From: an uncultured Verrucomicrobiales bacterium
GTDB lineage: Bacteria; Verrucomicrobiota; Verrucomicrobiia; Limisphaerales; Palsa-1400
Length of the DNA stretch: 41,044 nucleotides
Direction: 5' to 3'
Assembly (NCBI GenBank): GCA_903927905.1
Contig: CAIYOY010000133.1
Location: 1 to 41,044, forward strand
Numbering within the stretch: the first letter of the stretch is position 1; every line of letters begins with the position of its first letter. Below the pieces are notes generated by a model that worked only from the letters and a program-made list of their open reading frames with translations, was not told the origin of the DNA and made no database searches. Positions 10,121-20,400 of this stretch are shown here, piece by piece. The position numbers were made by a program, and so were the translations under genes.

Positions 10121-10272
10121 GATGCGGAAAACCGTAGCAGAAACAGGGCTGACGGCAAGCCCGACGATTGCTGGGTCGAAATGGACATTGACACTCGGCA
10201 CCGTTGTTTTAACATCCTGCGCAATAAGCCATGCGTCCCCGGAGTCCCGCATGATGTCTTAAAACGCGTGAA

Positions 10273-10725
10273 ATGAAAACTACCCAGCCTGGCGCCATTT
10301 TAATCGTGGAGGATGATCCGAATGATGTGTTCCTTGATAAGGCTGTTCTCGCTTCCCTTGCCCTGCTCCACCCGTTGCACGCCGTTGGCAATGGTGAGGA
10401 AATGATCGCCTATCTGGAAGGGCAGGGCATCTATCGCGAGCGCTCGGCCTACCCCTATCCGACCTTGATTTTGCTCGATTTGAAGATGCCGGGCATGGAT
10501 GGTTTTCATGCCATTCAATGGCTGCAATCCCACCCGGAACATGCCGTTCCCTTCGTCATCCTGAGCACCAAAGGCGCGTGGCCGTGGACCGGTCGGGCCA
10601 AAGAATTCGGCGCGCGTAACTTTCTGCAAAAACCGATCCACGCCGGTGATTTCCTGACCATGGCCAAATCACTGGGCTTGCCTTTGGCATACCAAGACAC
10701 GCCCTCGGCTTTAAGGAGTGAATAA
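10273..10725 (+). CDS. Stand-alone response regulator receiver protein (Rcp1-like)
   Basis: ILIVEDDPNDVFL...LILLDLKMPGMDGF...PFVILSTKG...NFLQKPI: canonical REC acidic pair, phospho-Asp and Lys. No output domain. Confidence 0.85.
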   Translation: MKTTQPGAILIVEDDPNDVFLDKAVLASLALLHPLHAVGNGEEMIAYLEGQGIYRERSAYPYPTLILLDLKMPGMDGFHAIQWLQSHPEHAVPFVILSTKGAWPWTGRAKEFGARNFLQKPIHAGDFLTMAKSLGLPLAYQDTPSALRSE

Positions 10726-11034
10726 ACATTGGGGAAAAGGAATCCGCAAATTCCAATCTCAACCCATCGCCATGAAGGCGGCACTGAGAAGTTTGTCGTT
10801 GCTCCAACTCCAAATCTTTTGTCGAGTTTATCCGGTTGTTTTTCAAGTGATGCGCGGAAGAGGCGTTCGCCGTGCTTTGCGCTCCATTCATTGGCAGTAT
10901 TGCAGCCACTCATTAAAAAAAATCAAAATGTTGATTTGTGCGACACTCCCGTTAGCTACGCCCTTTTACCTTGTGGTTGAGCGATAACCAGTGGCTTTGG
11001 GCCAGTTTTCACACATCATGAGAGACGAGCAAAT

Positions 11035-11679
11035 ATGAAACCACCCACCATTCCGCTGGCCGCCAAAATAGTGGTGACGGCTTTCCTCGCGGTCATGGTT
11101 CCGGTTTACTGGCGCACTTATGGACCGACGAATTTTTTATGGTTTTGCGATGCCGCCCTGATGCTCACGACGGCGGGCATGTGGCTGGAGAGTCCGCTGC
11201 TCATCAGCATGTGCGCCGTGGGGATTCTGCTGCCACAGGCCCTCTGGCTGGTGGATTTCGGCAGCCAGCTACTCGGGCTGCGTTTGCTGGGTCTGACCAA
11301 TTACATGTTTGACAGTCATTTGCCGGTCTTTACCCGGGGACTTTCACTTTTTCACGGCTGGCTGCCGATTTTGCTGGTGTGGCTGTTGCACCGCCTGGGT
11401 TATGATAAGCGCGCATTGGCGAGCTGGAGCATCCTGGCCGCAGCCATCATGCTGGCCTGTTACGTCTTTACGCCGCCTGCTGGCGCGCATCCTTCCGATC
11501 CCAACATTCCGGTCAACCTCAATTACCTTTACGGTTTCAATGATCAAAAACCGCAAACGTGGATGAACCAAAATCTTTATGTCGTCCTGTGGTATGGCGT
11601 GCTGTGGCTCGTCGCCTATCTTCCCACCCACTTGATTTTGCGTAAAATTTTCGCCGCCGGGCCGCCGAATCCAGTCTGA
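11035..11679 (+). CDS. Integral membrane protein, conserved hypothetical
   Basis: 214 aa with multiple hydrophobic segments and a clean start. Confidence 0.6.
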   Translation: MKPPTIPLAAKIVVTAFLAVMVPVYWRTYGPTNFLWFCDAALMLTTAGMWLESPLLISMCAVGILLPQALWLVDFGSQLLGLRLLGLTNYMFDSHLPVFTRGLSLFHGWLPILLVWLLHRLGYDKRALASWSILAAAIMLACYVFTPPAGAHPSDPNIPVNLNYLYGFNDQKPQTWMNQNLYVVLWYGVLWLVAYLPTHLILRKIFAAGPPNPV

Positions 11680-11696
11680 TGGACAACTTATTGGTA

Positions 11697-11738
11697 GGGT
11701 GACACCCCATGGCGGTGAAATGATTTCCCGGGCTAATT
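11697..11738 (+). promoter_or_regulatory. Bipartite motif copy 1: GGGTGACACCCCATGGC-N17-GGCTAATT
   Basis: Same architecture as 14281, 25244, 31218 and 33823. Lies upstream of the decayed efflux locus. Confidence 0.45.
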
Positions 11739-11857
11739 TTGCGTGGTATGCAACTTGTCAGAATCGGCGGAATCAAGGAATTCAATCCCGACAGCGAATG
11801 GTCGCTGGTCTCGGAGACTGGCGTCCCGGGCATCGTGTCCGAACAATAATCCCAGCC

Positions 11858-12452
11858 ATGTCCGCCAGTTCTGATCGCGGCAATGCAACTAAAAGCGAGG
11901 CCATTGTTGCGACCGATCTGACCAAATGGTTCGGCGAAGGCGAGGCCAAAGTGACCGCTGTCAAAGGAGTCGAACTGGACGCTGAACAATGACCAATTGG
12001 CTGATTTTCGTTTGAACACCATCGGTTTTGTCTTCCAGGATTACCATCTGTTCCCGCGTTTAACCGCAGCGGAGAATGTCGCCATCCCCCTGATCCTGAA
12101 ACAGCACAATTGGGACGAGTCCATCACCGAAGCAAATAAATATCTGGAAATCGTCGGCCTGAAAGGTCGGGGTGAAATTCTTCCGGTGAAGTTTTCCGGC
12201 GGCTAACAACAGCGTGTGGCCATTGCCCGCGCGATCATCAGCCGTCCCGAAATCCTGATTCTCGATGAACCAACCGCTTCACTGGACGGCGACACCGGAA
12301 AGATGATCATCGCTTTCGTCAAAGAGAATATCCTGAACGAAAAGCGCTGCATCCTGATCGTCACCCATGACGCCCGCATCAACGAGTACGCCGACCGCAT
12401 CCTCAACATGGAAGATGGAGTCAGCCGGCTTCGACTTTTTCCATCAAGTTGA
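11858..12452 (+). pseudogene. Decayed MacB/LolD-type ABC transporter ATPase
   Basis: MSASSDRGNATKSEAIVATDLTKWFGEGEAKVTAVKGVELDAEQ* then LADFRLNTIGFVFQDYHLFPRLTAAENVAIPL...[37 protein letters not shown]...ILIVTHD. The Walker A segment is missing and a TAA interrupts the signature motif at 12204-12206. Confidence 0.85.
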
Positions 12453-12678
12453 AACCGCTGGCCACGAAGCCCATCTCAATTCCTTTTGGCCTTCCATCGC
12501 AATTACTCGAACGCCGTCCCGATATCTCAATGTCATCATCGCGCAAACCACTTTATTGGGCAATCAGCGGACCGCGCTGAATCTCCGCATGGAACAGATG
12601 ACTGCGAGCGTGCAGTTGATCAAGGCGCTGGGTGGAGGCTGGGATGTTTCAGGGGGAACGATTCAGCCGGCGTTTTAA
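12431..12678 (+). pseudogene. Remnant of NodT-family (RND/ABC tripartite) outer-membrane factor
   Basis: Frame starting 12491 reads IPFGLPSQLLERRPDI, a hallmark of OMF lipoproteins. A second frame then reads YLNVIIAQTTLLGNQRTALNLRMEQMTASVQLIKALGGGWDVSGG*, the typical OMF C-terminus. Internal deletion plus frame change near 12520-12530. Confidence 0.8.
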
Positions 12679-13991
12679 AAGTTCCAATGTATCCGCGTGC
12701 CGAAAACGGAAATCGGGCCGCGCGCCTGGTTGAAAGACGGATTGCCGATGAATTGGTAATCAAAGGAACCGTGGAGGTTTTTCCAGATTTGAAAATCGTA
12801 GTAGGTTTCCAAGACCTGCTCCCAGCCGTAATTCAGTTGTCCATCACCTGCGAGAATGCCTGTTCCACCCGCCGCAAGAAATCGTTGATGAACACGGGAG
12901 ATGCCGTTGAAAGCTCCAGCCACGCCAAAGGTGTCGTTGGGCCGGTGCCACGATTCGCCCTTGACGCTGACTCCCAAGGTGGCGGTGCGATCCACGTCGG
13001 CAAAGGTCCAGCCTTCATTTTCGCCGTCGCTCCAGCCCAGGCGCATGAACACGCCGATGTTTTTGACGATTTCCTGTTCGGCGTTCAGGCCGAAGCCGTA
13101 TTTGCTGCGGTAAGCGCGGGTGGCCTGAATATTGGCGGGGCGCACGGGATTATCGAGCGCGGCTTGATAGCTGCCCATGTGGGCACGGTTCAAAAAGGCG
13201 AGCAAGCGGACTGCGCCGGGATGATCGCCCAGGGCAAAACGGCGTTCCAATTCTGTGACCATGCCCCAGGCGTCCAAGTAATGTGAATCGAGCGCGGTGC
13301 CGTTGGAGACACGCGGCATCTGAAAGAACCCGTAGCGGACGGCCCATTTCGGCTGATTTAATTCCGCCGCGAACCCGGTCATGTAGCCCAGGCTGTCCGC
13401 CGGGTAATCCCAGGCTTCGTTGGCCATGAGGCTCCAATTCATGAATTGGGTGCGCGGATCGTTGGCGTAGGTGTTGTTATCGAAAATATCTTTGACACTC
13501 ATCCGGCCAAGGGTGAGGGTGAGGCGGGAAATGTCACGTTTACCGGCAAGTTGCAACGCATCGTCTTCGACCGTTTCCTGTTCGCCGCCCAAGCCGAAGG
13601 TTTGCCGGATAAAAGCGCGGGCGAGATTGACATTGGGAACCTGGGTGCCAAGGCGGAAGGCCTCGCCGTTCGGGAAGCCTTCGGCCCCGAGGGTCTTGCT
13701 GAAACCGAATCCCTGCCACGTCAACCCATCCACATGAAATTCGGCGCCCGGCCACAATTTTGCGCCGAGCAATAAATCCAAAGAAACGGTATCCCGAACT
13801 TCGGAGGCGCTGTGCATGCTGTTTGGGCCGGAATAGGCGGCGGCGAAGCCGGGATGGTATTGGAGAATGTCCGTGTTCTGCATGTGCCAATTCCAGCTTT
13901 GCTCCTGGGGAGCAGGGGGCTGATTGGTTTCCTGCGATTTCGCCGAAATCGCCAGCAGGGCAAAAGGAATTAGACAAACAAATTGTTTCAA
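12675..13991 (-). CDS. Carbohydrate porin, OprB-like
   Basis: Signal LKQFVCLIPFALLAISAKSQ, then WNWHMQNTDILQYHPGFAAAYSGPNS...RLTLTLGRMSVKDIFDNNTYANDPRTQFMNWSL...IGNPSFNQARGPISVFGTRIHWNF. Probable TTG start near 13991; the track ORF extends to 14351 through repeat DNA. Confidence 0.7.
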   Translation of the reverse strand: MKQFVCLIPFALLAISAKSQETNQPPAPQEQSWNWHMQNTDILQYHPGFAAAYSGPNSMHSASEVRDTVSLDLLLGAKLWPGAEFHVDGLTWQGFGFSKTLGAEGFPNGEAFRLGTQVPNVNLARAFIRQTFGLGGEQETVEDDALQLAGKRDISRLTLTLGRMSVKDIFDNNTYANDPRTQFMNWSLMANEAWDYPADSLGYMTGFAAELNQPKWAVRYGFFQMPRVSNGTALDSHYLDAWGMVTELERRFALGDHPGAVRLLAFLNRAHMGSYQAALDNPVRPANIQATRAYRSKYGFGLNAEQEIVKNIGVFMRLGWSDGENEGWTFADVDRTATLGVSVKGESWHRPNDTFGVAGAFNGISRVHQRFLAAGGTGILAGDGQLNYGWEQVLETYYDFQIWKNLHGSFDYQFIGNPSFNQARGPISVFGTRIHWNF

Positions 13992-14087
13992 CGGGTTTTT
14001 ATTTACCAGACCGCCAGTGGGCGGACGAGGAAGAAGTGACGTGTCAAACAAGTGGGGGTATGCGGACACTGCTACATTTGATGATCT

Positions 14088-14134
14088 CTGCCGATTAACA
14101 ATCGGCGATACAGCCGACTGCCAGTCGGCGCTAC
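14088..14134. repeat. Double-hairpin palindromic intergenic repeat
   Basis: GCCGATT-AAC-AATCGGC (14090-14106) followed by GCCGACT-GCC-AGTCGGC (14113-14129). The antisense translation contains RRSADWQSAVSPIVNRQ. Confidence 0.8.
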
Positions 14135-14280
14135 GCCGCAATAACAAGATGCCCTCGGAAAAGTTGCGCGGAAATAATTCGCCACGCCCGGGTGAAAAGT
14201 TCGTGCCAGGTTTCTTTTTTCTCTTTGCCTCCCCGCACGGCATTCTTTCCGCCATCTCGCTATCAGGTGTTTTACCCAGA

Positions 14281-14320
14281 GGGTTAGACCCCATGGAATG
14301 AACGGGGCCATGGCCTATTG
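14281..14320 (+). promoter_or_regulatory. Bipartite motif copy 2: GGGTTAGACCCCATGGA-N15-GCCTATTG
   Basis: Upstream of the giant DUF11-like gene (probable start 14424). Confidence 0.45.
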
Positions 14321-14423
14321 TTGCGCCGTGAGAAATCCCATGCATTTCCAAAAAGGAAATCCAGACCGGGCGCTGCCAACAGCGCCGGCCACGGCTTCGC
14401 TCACCACCAAAAGCAACAATATT

Positions 14424-17400
14424 ATGACCATCCCCACCTCAAATTCCGCGCCGAACACGCGCGGGCCATCCTCCATTCGATTCACTTTCGCAGCTCTGCT
14501 GGCGGGATTGTTTTTGCTTCTTGGCAGTTCGCCATCGGCCCGCGCCCAAGGGACACCGCCGTCGTGCAACGGCAGCGGCATCGGCATCACGCTCTTTACA
14601 GATGCCAATGACGCGCACATCGGTGATACGCTTTATTACAGCGCTTATGTCTATAACGGCATCCCGAACAGCGGTCGCACGGTTTGCGACGCCTCCAACA
14701 TCACCGCCTCGATCACCACGCCGGACGGGGTCATCCACCCGATGACGTTGTTGCGGACCTATCTTTCACAAGGCCAGGGCGATTTTTACAGTAACGTCGT
14801 GAGTTACGTCGTACGCGCCCAAGATGTCCTGCCCGATGGCACGGTTCGCGCCACCGACCAAGACCATGCCAAGATCCTGCAAAACGACACACCCAGCGAT
14901 GGCGACGGTCTGCAAGGTGTGAACACGGAAATCAGTCTGCCTTGCATCCTGCTGATCTCGACCTGCACCGGCGGCGTGGGTGAGAATGGGTTGATCAATT
15001 TCATCGGCACGGTCACCAACTGCGGTAACAACACGCTGGTCAATGTGGCCATCACCAACTATGTAGATGGCCAGGCTTACCCGGTGGCGTTCATCACCAA
15101 TCTCGCCTTCGGCCAGATTGCCAATTTCAGCGGCAGTTTCACCCCGACGAATCCCTGCGCGCAAACCACCCAGACGCTGGTGGGCACGGGCTCCGATCAA
15201 TATACCGCCCATCCCCGGCAATTGTTCAGCACCAACCAAAACACCTGCGGTGAATCTTTGACGCCGGGCATCGTGGTGACCAAATCGTGTCCTGTCTCGC
15301 CCGTTGCTCCAGGTCAATTACTTGTTTTTTCCGGCAGCGTGAGCAACTCGGGCAACGTGACATTGACCAACATTGTCGTGGTCAACAATGTGCCGACCAA
15401 TAACACCCCGGTCATCACCTATGCCACGCTGGCTCCGGGCGCGATTTCCAATTTCACCGGCGGCTATCTGGCCCCGACGAATTGTTCAGCGACCGACACT
15501 TTGACCGCGACCGCGAACAGCCGATGCGGCGTGCCGGTCAGCAGTTCAGCCACGGCGACCTGTTCGATCACGACGACCCCGCAGATTTTGGTGACAGCCT
15601 TGTGTCCGGTGTCCCAGATCTTGTCCGGCGGCACGTTCATCAATACCGGCTCGGTGCAAAACACCGGCAACAATGCGTTGACCAATGTGGTGGTGGTTTC
15701 CAGTTTGCCCGTGGCGAACACCGTGGTCTTCTCCGCCAACACCATGGCTCCCGGAGTCATCGCCAACTTCACCACCACGAACACCGTTCCGGCCAATGCC
15801 TGCACGGTTTCGACCACGTTCACTGGAACCGGTCGCGACAGTTGCACGCTCACCCCCGTCACGAACAGCTCCACGGCCAATTGCTCCGTCACAACGGCCC
15901 CGAGCATCGGCGTCACATTGTCTTGCCCCGTTTCGCCCGCCACCACGGGCGGTTTGATCGTCTATACCGGCAACGTCACCAATTCCGGCAACGTCACGCT
16001 GAATAATATATTTGTCGTGAACAACCAGCCGACCAACAACGCGCCGGTGGTCGGCCCGTTGACCTTGGCACCCCATACTTCCTCCAATTTCACCACCAGC
16101 TTCATCGCACCGGCTAATTCCTGTTCGGTCAGCAGCACGGTTAAAGCCACGGGCAACGACAACTGCACCAGTCTCCCGGTGACGAACACGGCGACGGCCA
16201 ACTGCACTTTGCTGACCAGCCCGAGCCTGGTCCTGGTCCAAACCTGCCCGGTGATTCAGGCGGTTCCCGGTGGCGCGCTGGTTTACAGCGGCACGGTGAG
16301 CAATGCGGGTAACATCACGTTGACCAACGTGGTTATCTTGAACAACCAGACCGGCACCAACGTGATCTTCACGGCTCTTTCGATGGCTCCGGGCGCAGTC
16401 TCCAATTACTCCGGCAGTTATACCGCTCCGGCGGCTTGTTCTTCCACCAGCACTTCGACCGGCACGGCTGTCAGCATCTGCGGCACCCCGGTCAACAATT
16501 CATCCACCACCACTTGCCCGATCAGCACGGCTCCGTTCCTGGTCCTGATCCAAAATTGTCCGGTGACTCCGGCGGTTCCCGGCGGCACATTGGTTTACAG
16601 CGGCACCGTGAGCAATGCGGGTAATATCACCGTCACCAACGTCATCATCCGCAACGACCAGACCGGTGTTAACCCGATCTTTACCGCCGCCTCGATGGCG
16701 CCGGGTGCGGTCTCCAATTATTCCGGCAGTTATACGGCTCCGGCGGCTTGCACCTCGACCAGCACCTCAACGGGTACGGCGACCAGCATCTGCGGCGTTG
16801 CCATGACCAACACGGTGACCACCACCTGTCCGATCACCACTACTCCGGGCATCGTGCTTACCCAAGCCTGCCCGGTCAGCCCTGTCAGCCCCGGTAACTT
16901 GCTGACCTTTACCGGCACCGTGAGAAACTCGGGCAATATCATGTTGACCAATGTTGTCATCTTGAATGACCAAATCGGACTGACGCCGGTCTATACCATC
17001 GCCAACCTGGCACCGGGAGCGATCTCCAATTACACCGGCAGCTACACTGCGCCGAATAGCTGCACCAGCACCAGCACCTCGACCGGCACGGCCACCAGCA
17101 TCTGCGGCGTGCCTGTCACGAACACGGCGAGCACGACCTGTCCGCTCACTACTGCTCCGGGTATTTTCCTCACCCAAAGCTGCCCGGTCTCGCCGGTCAG
17201 CCCTGGTGGACTCTTGATTTATACCGGCTCGGTGAGCAATTCCGGCAATATCACGCTGACCAACGTGGTCATCTTGAACAGCCAAACTGGCACCAACGTG
17301 ATCTACATGGTCACTAACCTCCCGGCTGGCGCGGTTTCCAATTACACCGGCAGCTATCTGGCACCGTCTAATTGTTCCGTCACCAGCACTTCGACCGGCA

Positions 17401-20400
17401 CCGGTCGCAGCACCTGCGGTATTGCGGTGACCAACACGGTTACTTCGACCTGTTCCATCACCACCACGCCGGTCATCGCGGTGACGGCGGTTTGCCCGGT
17501 TACTCCGCTCGTTCCCGGTGGTTCGTTTATCTATAGCGGCACCGTGAGCAATGCAGGCAATAACATCCTGACCAATGTGCTCGTGGTCGCCGACCGCCCC
17601 GTGGCCAACACGGTGATCTTCAGCGCGGCCACCATGGCGGCCGGAGCCGTCGCCAACTTCACCAGCACGAACACTGTTCCGGCGAACGCCTGTTTCGTCA
17701 CCACCACCTTCACTGGAACCGGCCGGGATAGCTGCACGCTCAATTCAGTGACGAATAGCGCCACGGCCACCTGCACGGTCATCACGGCTCCGAACATCGG
17801 GGTCACGCTGAACTGCCCGGTTACAACCGCAACTACTGGCGGATTGATCACTTACACGGGAACCGTGACCAACTCCGGCAACGTGATCTTGAACAACGTC
17901 ACTGTGATTGACAATCAAGCGTCACCCACGAACGTCCTGATCATCGCGAGCATGGCGGCACATTCCTCCTCGAACTTCACCGCCAGCTTCACCGCTCCGG
18001 CGAACTCCTGTTCGGTCAGCAGCACAGTCACGGCGACGGGTAGCGACAACTGCACCGGTAACATGGTGACGAATGCCGCGACGGCTAACTGCTCGCTGAT
18101 CACCACCCCGCTCCTTGTTCTCACCCAAAACTGTCCGATCACTCCGGCCGTTCCCGGTGGTCTGCTGATTTACAGCGGCACGGTGAGCAACGCGGGTAAC
18201 ATCACTTTGACCAACGTGGTCATCTTGAATAATCAAACCGGCACCAACGTGATCTATACGATCACCAACCTGGCACCGGGCGCAGTTTCCAATTACTCCG
18301 GCAGTTATATCGCCCCGGCGGCTTGTTTGAGCACCAGCACTTCGACCGGCACGGCGACCAGCATCTGTGGCGTTCCTGTCACCAACGCGGTCAGCACCAC
18401 TTGCGCGATCAGCACTGCTCCGCTCCTCGTCCTCACGCAAAATTGCCCGGTTACTCAGGCGGTTCCTGGCGGGTTGCTGGTTTACAGCGGCACGGTCAGC
18501 AATGCGGGCAATATCACGCTCAATAACGTGAGCATCGTGAACGATCAGACTGGCGGCTCGCCGATCTTCACTGCTGTCTCAATGGCACCGGGTGCGGTTC
18601 TTAACTACTCCGGCAGTTATACCGCTCCGGCGGCTTGTTCTTCCACCAGCACCTCGACCGGCACGGCGACCAGCATCTGCGGCCCCGTGGTCAGCAATAC
18701 GGCCACCACCGTCTGCCCGATCACCACGACCCCGAGTTTGAATCTGACGCAAAATTGCCCGGTCACGCCGATTGTTCCCGGTGGTTTGCTGACTTACACC
18801 GGCACGGTGAGAAACTCCGGCAACATCATGTTGACCAACGTGGTCATCGTGAACAGCCAGAGTGGAACCATCTACACTGTCACCAATCTCGCGCCGGGAG
18901 CGATCTCCAATTACACCGGCAGCTATCTGACGCCGACCAATTGTTCCACCGCCAGCACTTCGACCGGCACGGCCACCAGCATCTGCGGTGTCTCCGTCAC
19001 GAACACGGCGAGCACCACCTGTGCGATCACCACGACCCCGGTGCTGATCGTCACCCAAAACTGCCCGATCACTCCGGCTGTTCCTGGTGGTCTGCTGATT
19101 TACAGCGGCACGGTCAGCAACGCGGGTAACATCACCCTGACCAACGTGGTGATCTTGAATAATCAAACCGGCACCAACGTGATCTACACGGTCACGAACC
19201 TAGCGCCGGGCGCGGGCTCCAATTATACCGGCAGCTACATCGCTCCGGCGGCTTGCTCCTCCACCAGCACTTCGACTGGCACGGCGACGAGCGTCTGCGG
19301 TGTTTCCGTCACCAACTCGGCCAGCACGACCTGTTCGATCAGCACGGCTCCGTTCTTGGTCTTGACCCAAAACTGCCCGGTGACTCCGGCGGTTCCCGGT
19401 GGCCTGATGATTTACAGCGGCACCGTCAGCAATGCCGGTAATATCACCATCACCAATGTGGTTATCTTGAATAATCAAAGCGGGCCGACCCCGATCTTCA
19501 CCGCCGTCTCGATGGCACCGGGAGCCGTCTCCAACTTCAGCGGCAGCTATCCGACCCCGGCGGCTTGCACGACCACCAGCACCTCGACCGGCACGGCGAC
19601 CAGCATCTGCGGCATCGCCATGACGAACACGGCGACCACGACTTGCACGATCACCACCACGCCGAATATCACACTCACCCAAAACTGCCCGGTCGCTCCG
19701 GTGGTTCCCGGTGGCTTGTTGACTTACAGCGGCACGGTGCAGAACACCGGTAATATCATGTTGACCAATGTGGTCATCGTGAACAGCCAGACCGGCACCA
19801 ACGTGATCTACACGGTGACCAACCTGGCACCGGGTGCGATCTCCAATTATTCCGGCAGCTACGTTGCGCCGACGAACTGTTCCACTGGCAGCACCTCGAC
19901 CGGCACGGCGACCAGCATCTGCGGCGTCTCCGTTACCAATACGGCGAGCACCACTTGCACAATCACCACGACTCCGGTGCTGATCCTTACCCAAAACTGC
20001 CCGATCACTCCGGTGGTCCCGGGTGGTCTGCTGACTTACAGCGGCACGGTGAGCAACGCGGGTAACATCACGATCACCAATGTGGTCATCTTGAACAGCC
20101 AAACCGGCACCAACGTGATCTACACGGTCACGAACCTGGCACCGGGCGCGGTCTCCAATTACAGCGGCAGTTACCTGGCCCCGACCAATTGTTCGGTCAC
20201 CAGCACTTCGATCGGCACCGGTCGCAGCGTCTGCGGTATCGCAGTCACCAATACGGTGATCTCGACCTGTTCCATCACCACCGCGCCTCAGATCAAGGTA
20301 ACCGTGCTTTGCCCGGTGACTCCGATCACGCCCGGCAGTGTGTTCACCTATACCGGCTCAGTGAGCAATGCGGGTAATATCATCCTGACGAACGTGCTCG

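Noticed and set aside
9233-10276. 347-aa plus-strand ORF opposite the DUF1080-like gene
   Set aside because: No recognisable domain. The minus-strand protein has a signal peptide and a coherent LamG-like domain.
10515-10987. Overlapping ORFs downstream of the response regulator (10556-10909 -, 10718-10987 +)
   Set aside because: No signal, domain or start context, and mutually overlapping. Treated as intergenic.
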